Shown: piece after piece, positions 8,227 to 12,000 of the stretch
Layout of the letters: each line of letters begins with the position of its first letter
Position numbering within the stretch: position 1 is the stretch's first letter
DNA from: Sphaerosporella brunnea
Taxonomy: Eukaryota; Ascomycota; Pezizomycetes; Pezizales; Pyronemataceae
Length of the DNA stretch: 12,000 nucleotides
Direction of reading: 5' to 3'
Assembly: GCA_008704415.1 (NCBI GenBank)
Contig: VXIS01000610.1
Span: 1-12,000 of the forward strand
Translations under genes and position numbers: made by a program
Notes under the pieces: generated by a model
What the model saw: the letters and a program-made list of their open reading frames with translations, nothing else
Databases searched by the model: none
Told to the model about the DNA's origin: nothing

Positions 8227-8600
8227 TCTAAGCTGAGTGACGATGTCATTGAGCGATCGAATGTCTGAAATCTTGGGCTAGGGAAGATTTGGCTTATGGA
8301 CCGGGCTCTCAACTTCGCCAGGTCGAAGCAATGCTGCATGATTTGGAACAGCGGGCCGTGGAAATTGGAGTATAATTTCTTTATGTAGTCATTTCCTTTT
8401 TGTTACAGCAATGATTCGTCAGGTGCCTGGCGGGCCCTGTGGGCACCGGAATATTCTTGCCCTGATGGGGCCCTCTACGCACCCGGGTCTCGCTCGAAAA
8501 AGCCTGGTCCAAACGGGCCGGAATTGCAAAAGCCTATTTCAAAACGTCCCGTTCACGGGAGGCTGAAAACCGGACTGGGCGGACTGTTGGGACCCCTGCA

Positions 8601-8849
8601 TACTACTCGCTCGTCGAGTGGAACAACAGAATTGTATCGAATTGCGTAGACGTGATAACCAACGAGCGAAACGCTCTCCTTAAGCAATCCAGCAGTGCGG
8701 TTCTACTGCTTAAAAGTTGGCGCAATCAGAAAACCGTTGACGAGGAGGAAATCCATGGCTTAGAGGACCAGCCCGCGCAACCTGAAGATGCTGCCGGGAA
8801 CAACAGAGATGCACTGGCACCAACCGGGCACGCGACAGGACTTGGGTGA
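8601..8849 (+). pseudogene. Protein-like reading frame at the right flank of copy A, unknown function
   Basis: From the transposon junction a plus-strand frame is open for 83 codons to a TGA at 8847-8849; the first ATG is at 8652. Its content looks protein-like: VEWNNRIV near the start, an amphipathic stretch with NERNALLKQSSSAVLLLKSW, then an acidic tail (VDEEEIHGLED). A second short frame starting at 8845 adds an acidic end (EEDFDWDQ) and stops at 8905-8907, so a one-base shift may separate the two. In the sequence rejoined across copy A, the matching frame meets a TAG at 7115-7117, so any gene here needed an intron or is broken. I do not recognise the family. Confidence 0.4.
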
Positions 8850-9886
8850 AGGAATGGAGACACAGCAGGAAGAAGACTTTGATTGGGATCAGATTTGTGG
8901 AATATAGAATGAGAAGCAGAGGGCCCGCGGGCGCTGTTAGAGTACTAGAATATCAGTATTGAATACATACAGCCACCGAGAATCTGACCGTTTTTAACAT
9001 CCTCCTTGTTTGTCAGATCGCGCATCGGAAATTATATGGCCGCTCGAGCTTTCCCTTGAGCTGTACTGACTCGCCACGGCTTGACGAGCAACCGCCCTCT
9101 TCGAGCAGAGCCTCCTCGAGCGTATCCCTCGGCTCGAATCGAGTCGGCTCGTTTCCATCACTACCATCTAGGTCCTTTATTTTCCCTCTCCCAGTAACAA
9201 AATGCGATTTTGTCTTTGTCTGTGATCGACCAAGAACTGAGAATGTTTTGTGCTTGGGCGCAGCGGCTTCCTTGCGCTGCATGCCGCACTTGCCTGAACG
9301 TTCATCGGGATGTTCGCATGGGATGTTCGCATTCGGAGACTGGTCCAAGCAGGGGCTGGCGACATCTTCGCACCTCCCTTGTCATCACCTCCACATATCC
9401 GCATTCCTGCAAAACGGAAGTCAGCGCGACCCAAAAACACCGGGGGTGAGAGGACGGAGGGTGCCGCAGTGGATGTTCAGATCCGGAGACTTGGGGCGGG
9501 GGGGGAGGGGGAAGTTGATGGATGTCCGATTCGCAGATTGTCAAAGTATGCGTGTTGTCGGCGGTTGGCATTCGTGTAGTCCGGCGGTGCGGAGTCGTGT
9601 GGTGCGCGGTGCTTTTGGCTGGTGCGGACAGGTAGACGAGTCAGAGGTAGGTTGAAAGTAAGATGCATTCTAGGAACAGTCCCAGGTCTATATATACATG
9701 ATCCTCCACCGAGCCTCAACCCTAAGTCGTGTGCCTGCACTCTAGACTCCTACAGCGGGAGCCGTCTGCGTACCTCCCAGAGTCCCGGAGGAAGCTCCAC
9801 CCTTGATATTGGCAAGGTTGCTGTTCGGCAAACGCGACGCAGACCCGGAAGACATGCTGTCCTCCATCACCCCCAACTTTCAGCGT
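8850..9886. other. Low-complexity region without an assigned gene
   Basis: Overlapping frames on both strands give no recognised product; the longest are plus 9056-9655 (serine-rich) and minus 9013-9348 (111 codons, with a charged C-terminal half). Bases 9040-9150 are dense in TCGAG-type hexamers. A G-rich run lies at 9491-9511, and three related strings beginning GGATGT occur near 9320, 9472 and 9518. A TATATATA box at 9689-9696 could serve either strand, but no matching transcript end or LTR border was found. Confidence 0.4.
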
Positions 9887-10051
9887 CTAGGCACCGCACT
9901 GGCGGCGCTTCGAAGCGCCCCCAGTACCGGCCTCACGCTTCCGCTTCCGCTGCTCCGCCTCCTCCACCCTCCTCCTCTCTGCTGCCTCCAACGCCTGGTT
10001 CTTCTTCCGTTCCTCCTCGAGCTGGGCCATCAACTCGGCATTCTTGGCGTC
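9887..10051 (-). pseudogene. Coiled-coil C-terminal reading frame cut by transposon copy B
   Basis: On the minus strand, starting directly at the edge of copy B, 54 codons encode a strongly charged, heptad-like helix (KNAELMAQLEEERKKNQALE and on through ERRRVEEAEQRKRKRE), then a Gly/Arg tail ending at the stop 9887-9889. The pattern is that of a coiled coil followed by a basic, nuclear-localisation-like patch. The frame is also open into the transposon, which is not expected to be its natural start. Codons on the other side of the element (10877-10954) can be joined to it in frame. It is probably the last exon of a minus-strand gene, possibly the zinc-finger gene at 11130-11981. Confidence 0.5.
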
Positions 10052-10876
10052 CAGGGGTCCTAATAGTCCGGGCGCCCGCCAGTCCAAACGGGGCCCGACT
10101 GAGTGGGTCAGGGCGGGCCGACCGTTGGTGTAGCCTGATAGGTTCGGGCCGATGGGAAGAAAGCCTGGATGTCTGATAGGCGCCGCCCGGGCCCGGTTAT
10201 CCATGGCGACGCTAAAAGCGCAGATCGTCGTCATGGTCGGGCTCTCCCAGTGGTTCAAGAAAATGTACGGTACCGATCGCAATCAAAAACATTGTTGATC
10301 CCCCGCACCTTTGCCGCCGGCAGGATCCAATCATTGCACCACGGGTATGAGCCGGAGTTCGTAGCAGATTGCAAATTCTGACGTGATGCAGGGAGATCCA
10401 AGATTGGCGGCACCGAAATGGCATGGCGGACGGCATCTTGCCCCTCACGGTGAATTTTACAGGGGAAAACCCCGTATGTTTTTCATATTTTCCAAGATTT
10501 CACTCTAAGCTCGGTGACGATGTCATTGAAGAGATAGAATGTCTGAAATCCTCGGCGACGGAAGGTTTGGTTTATGGGTCGGGCTCTCAGGTTCACGAGG
10601 TCGAGGGAATGCTGGTCGATTTGGAACAGCGTGCCGCGAAAATGGCAGTATACTATCTTTATGTTGTCCTTTACCATTTGTTAGAGCAAAGATTCGTCCG
10701 GTGCCTCGCGGGCCCTGCAGGCAACGGAATTTTGTTGCCCTAGTCGGGCCCTGTAGACACCTGGGTCTCGCTCAAAAAAGCCTGGTCCAAACGGGCTGGA
10801 ATTTCAAACGCCCGTTTCAAACAGTCCAGTTCAGGGCAGGCTCAAAGCCGGACTGGCCGGACTATTGGGACCCCTG
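10052..10876. mobile_element. hAT-like DNA transposon copy B, internally deleted (825 bp)
   Basis: This copy is colinear with copy A over its whole length and in the same orientation. Its terminal inverted repeats are better kept: CAGGGGTCCTAATAGTCCG at the left and, reverse-complemented, CAGGGGTCCCAATAGTCCG at the right, 18 of 19 matching. Compared with A it lacks the nested MITE and about 311 internal bases. The flanks (TTGGCGTC and TGCAAAGC) do not form an 8-bp duplication, so the site has decayed, been rearranged, or the element arrived by recombination. A plus-strand frame at 10423-10743 (106 codons) is open across the deletion joint. The same frame in copy A carries stops and the differences are not mainly silent, so I do not treat it as a gene. 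Confidence 0.88.
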
Positions 10877-10954
10877 TGCAAAGCCCATAATGAAAAGAGC
10901 ATCCAGCGACTCCCAGCGTGAATATATATTTGCAAGAGCGACTACGGAAGCAAA
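10877..10954 (-). other. Candidate exon next to copy B
   Basis: On the minus strand a pyrimidine-rich tract followed by TTTTCTGTAG looks like a fungal 3' splice site ending at 10955. The following 26 codons are open (with NIYSRWESLDALFIMGFA) up to the edge of copy B. If copy B is set aside, they continue at a codon boundary into the coiled-coil frame at 10051. No donor site could be fixed for the intron that would precede it, so this is a suggestion only. Confidence 0.3.
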
Positions 10955-10955
10955 C

Positions 10956-11129
10956 TACAGAAAACAAGGAGAGAACACACACAATCCACGTGCGATGACC
11001 TGCCAGATGAGCAACAGAACCAGGAGAAGCCAACAACAGAAATCGAAGACAGCACAGCAAGCAACCCATCATGCGCAATAATCCACCCCCCCATCAACAC
11101 GTTCAAACAAAGAGCTCCCCAACACCCAA
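10956..11129 (-). other. Downstream sequence of the zinc-finger gene: 3' UTR or intron
   Basis: This stretch lies between the stop of the zinc-finger ORF and the candidate acceptor site at 10955. On the minus strand it is T/G-rich, with several GTGTTG strings that are weak matches to a fungal donor. At about 170 bases it would be long for a fungal intron. It could equally be ordinary 3' untranslated sequence. A plus-strand frame across 10970-11200 is acidic and Pro/Thr-rich but has no recognised domain. Confidence 0.3.
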
Positions 11130-11981
11130 CTAACGACACCGCCAGTGGTCTGAACCCACGCTTGCCAACCAAGCTGGGCCAGCATTGGCGTGCGTCCACT
11201 TCTGCATGAGATAGTTGTTGATATCATCGTTCCACGGATGACTCACTGTCATGCAGTGTTTTTTAAATGTTGATTTGTTCACACAAACAGGCCGCTCCTC
11301 AGGCTCTCCAGTACAGAACGGGCAGTGCAGATGGTAGCCGTGCGTATCCCTCCAATGGTTCCAGTAGGCAGAGTAGGACTGGCACTTTCCGATGCCCTTC
11401 TTGCGACAGGAATCCTGCGGGCACACCCAGCTGTTCATATCGACAGTCACAGGTTGGACCAACGCGCATTTCATAACCATTTTCAGACCCTGAAGTTCGG
11501 CTGGACGCGGCTCATCAAATTTTGGAGCAGGCTCAGGCCAGGTTTTCCACTCGGGTTCCAGTCCAGAACCATCTATGCAAAGCTGGTTTGCCTGGCTACT
11601 TGACAGCTCGTCTAATCCTGCGCGCGCCAGGTTGTAGTTTGCTCCGACTTGATGGGCGTCCATGACCGGCTTGTCTGCGTTGCTCTCGACAAAGGCCCAA
11701 ACGTGGGCATACACCCGATCGGCGAACAAAGGGAGTGGTTTTTCGTGACCGGAGTTCCATATCCACCATTGCGTCCAGAACCGGACATAGTTTTGAACAC
11801 GGGGGTCAGCGTGCTGCTCAATCCAGTCGACTGACCTATAGACGAACTCAACTGGTCCAGTCAGCCAAACCGTAAACGCTGAAGGTGAACAACACGTACA
11901 AAGTTCGGGTTTCTCCTTTACAAGCCTCTGGAACTCGTCGGGGGGCAAGGGGATACATAGCCCGAAATGGTTAATCAGCAT
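11130..11981 (-). CDS. Uncharacterised protein with two Cys/His zinc-finger-like modules
   Basis: This is the longest well-formed ORF in the window (283 codons from the ATG at 11981). The frame stays open to the window edge, so the true start may lie further upstream. The N-terminal 115 residues are rich in Trp and aromatic residues (WTQWWIW at 69-75). A Pro/Glu-rich linker spans 140-162. Two putative metal-binding modules follow: Cys187, Cys192, His209, His214, and then Cys220, Cys223, His242, His248, each with a longer loop than a classical C2H2 finger. A role in nucleic acid or protein binding is inferred from the modules alone; I recognise no named family. The protein stops abruptly after SDHWRCR at 11130-11132, and nearby minus-strand sequence hints at a further spliced exon, so the annotated C-terminus may be wrong. 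Its aromatic and His/Cys content make it look like a real gene rather than a chance frame. Confidence 0.7.
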   Translation of the reverse strand: MLINHFGLCIPLPPDEFQRLVKEKPELCTCCSPSAFTVWLTGPVEFVYRSVDWIEQHADPRVQNYVRFWTQWWIWNSGHEKPLPLFADRVYAHVWAFVESNADKPVMDAHQVGANYNLARAGLDELSSSQANQLCIDGSGLEPEWKTWPEPAPKFDEPRPAELQGLKMVMKCALVQPVTVDMNSWVCPQDSCRKKGIGKCQSYSAYWNHWRDTHGYHLHCPFCTGEPEERPVCVNKSTFKKHCMTVSHPWNDDINNYLMQKWTHANAGPAWLASVGSDHWRCR

Positions 11982-12000
11982 TTCACGGGGTATTGTTACA

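Larger units (their letters stand above)
7136..8598. mobile_element. hAT-like DNA transposon copy A, non-autonomous, carrying a nested MITE
   Basis: The element is flanked by a perfect 8-bp direct repeat, CATACTAC at 7128-7135 and at 8599-8606. Its ends are imperfect terminal inverted repeats: left CATGAGTGCAAATAGC, right, reverse-complemented, CAGGGGTCCCAACAG. A related copy at 10052-10876 confirms both ends. An 8-bp duplication with CAGGG-type ends is characteristic of hAT elements; P elements also make 8-bp duplications, so hAT is an inference. Without the nested MITE and its duplication the element is about 1128 bp. It encodes no recognisable transposase. An internal ATG at 7837 opens only 37 codons, and the frames further along carry several stops. 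It would rely on a transposase made elsewhere. Confidence 0.88.

Noticed and set aside
7142..8600. Copies A and B as solo LTRs of one retrotransposon
   Set aside because: Ends are extended inverted repeats, not short TG...CA ends, and copy A is flanked by an 8-bp rather than 4-6-bp duplication.
9622..10176. 184-codon plus-strand ORF
   Set aside because: It is the shadow of the minus-strand coiled-coil frame, low-complexity Pro/Ser-rich, and runs into transposon sequence.
10423..10743. 106-codon plus-strand ORF inside copy B as a transposon gene
   Set aside because: The same frame in copy A is cut after 37 codons and has later stops. Over the first 26 shared codons I count about five replacement and four silent codon differences, so there is no sign of selection, and the ORF crosses a deletion joint.

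Overview
The window reads as a transposon-rich, gene-poor stretch of a filamentous fungal nuclear genome, most likely a basidiomycete. This is an inference. It rests on Ty1/copia retrotransposon remnants with an initiator-tRNA-type primer binding site, hAT-like DNA elements with 8-bp target duplications, short AT-rich promoters inside LTRs, moderate GC and a lack of long intact ORFs. Nothing bacterial, no rRNA or tRNA gene and no CRISPR array is visible.

Layout. Bases 1-640 hold no recognisable gene. Bases 639-1364 are the 5' end of a minus-strand Ty1/copia element: LTR 1157-1364, primer binding site 1141-1156, and the start of gag (1039 down to about 639, frameshifted and cut off). Bases 1365-3687 are mostly unassigned, with a foldback, MITE-like inverted repeat at 2181-2466 and overlapping uncharacterised ORFs at 2570-3250. 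Bases 3688-5629 are the 3' half of a second, different copia element, also on the minus strand: a decayed reverse transcriptase and RNase H, polypurine tract and 3' LTR. Bases 5630-7135 are unassigned, with a P/A/R-rich reading frame and a perfect 11-bp hairpin.

The clearest structural result is a nest of DNA transposons. A hAT-like element (7136-8598) has a perfect 8-bp target duplication, CATACTAC. It carries inside it a 327-bp GC-rich MITE (7192-7518) with its own perfect 8-bp duplication, AGAGTGGG. A second, internally deleted copy of the outer element (10052-10876) shows the corresponding MITE-free site.

The right edge (11130-11981, minus) holds the only long ORF that looks like an ordinary gene, an uncharacterised protein with two Cys/His zinc-finger-like modules. 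Downstream of it on the same strand, interrupted by the second hAT-like copy, lie a possible exon (10877-10954) and a coiled-coil reading frame (9887-10051). These may be the displaced C-terminus of the same gene. The retroelement parts are dead: the catalytic motifs are altered and the frames broken. The DNA elements encode no recognisable transposase, so they would depend on a partner elsewhere.
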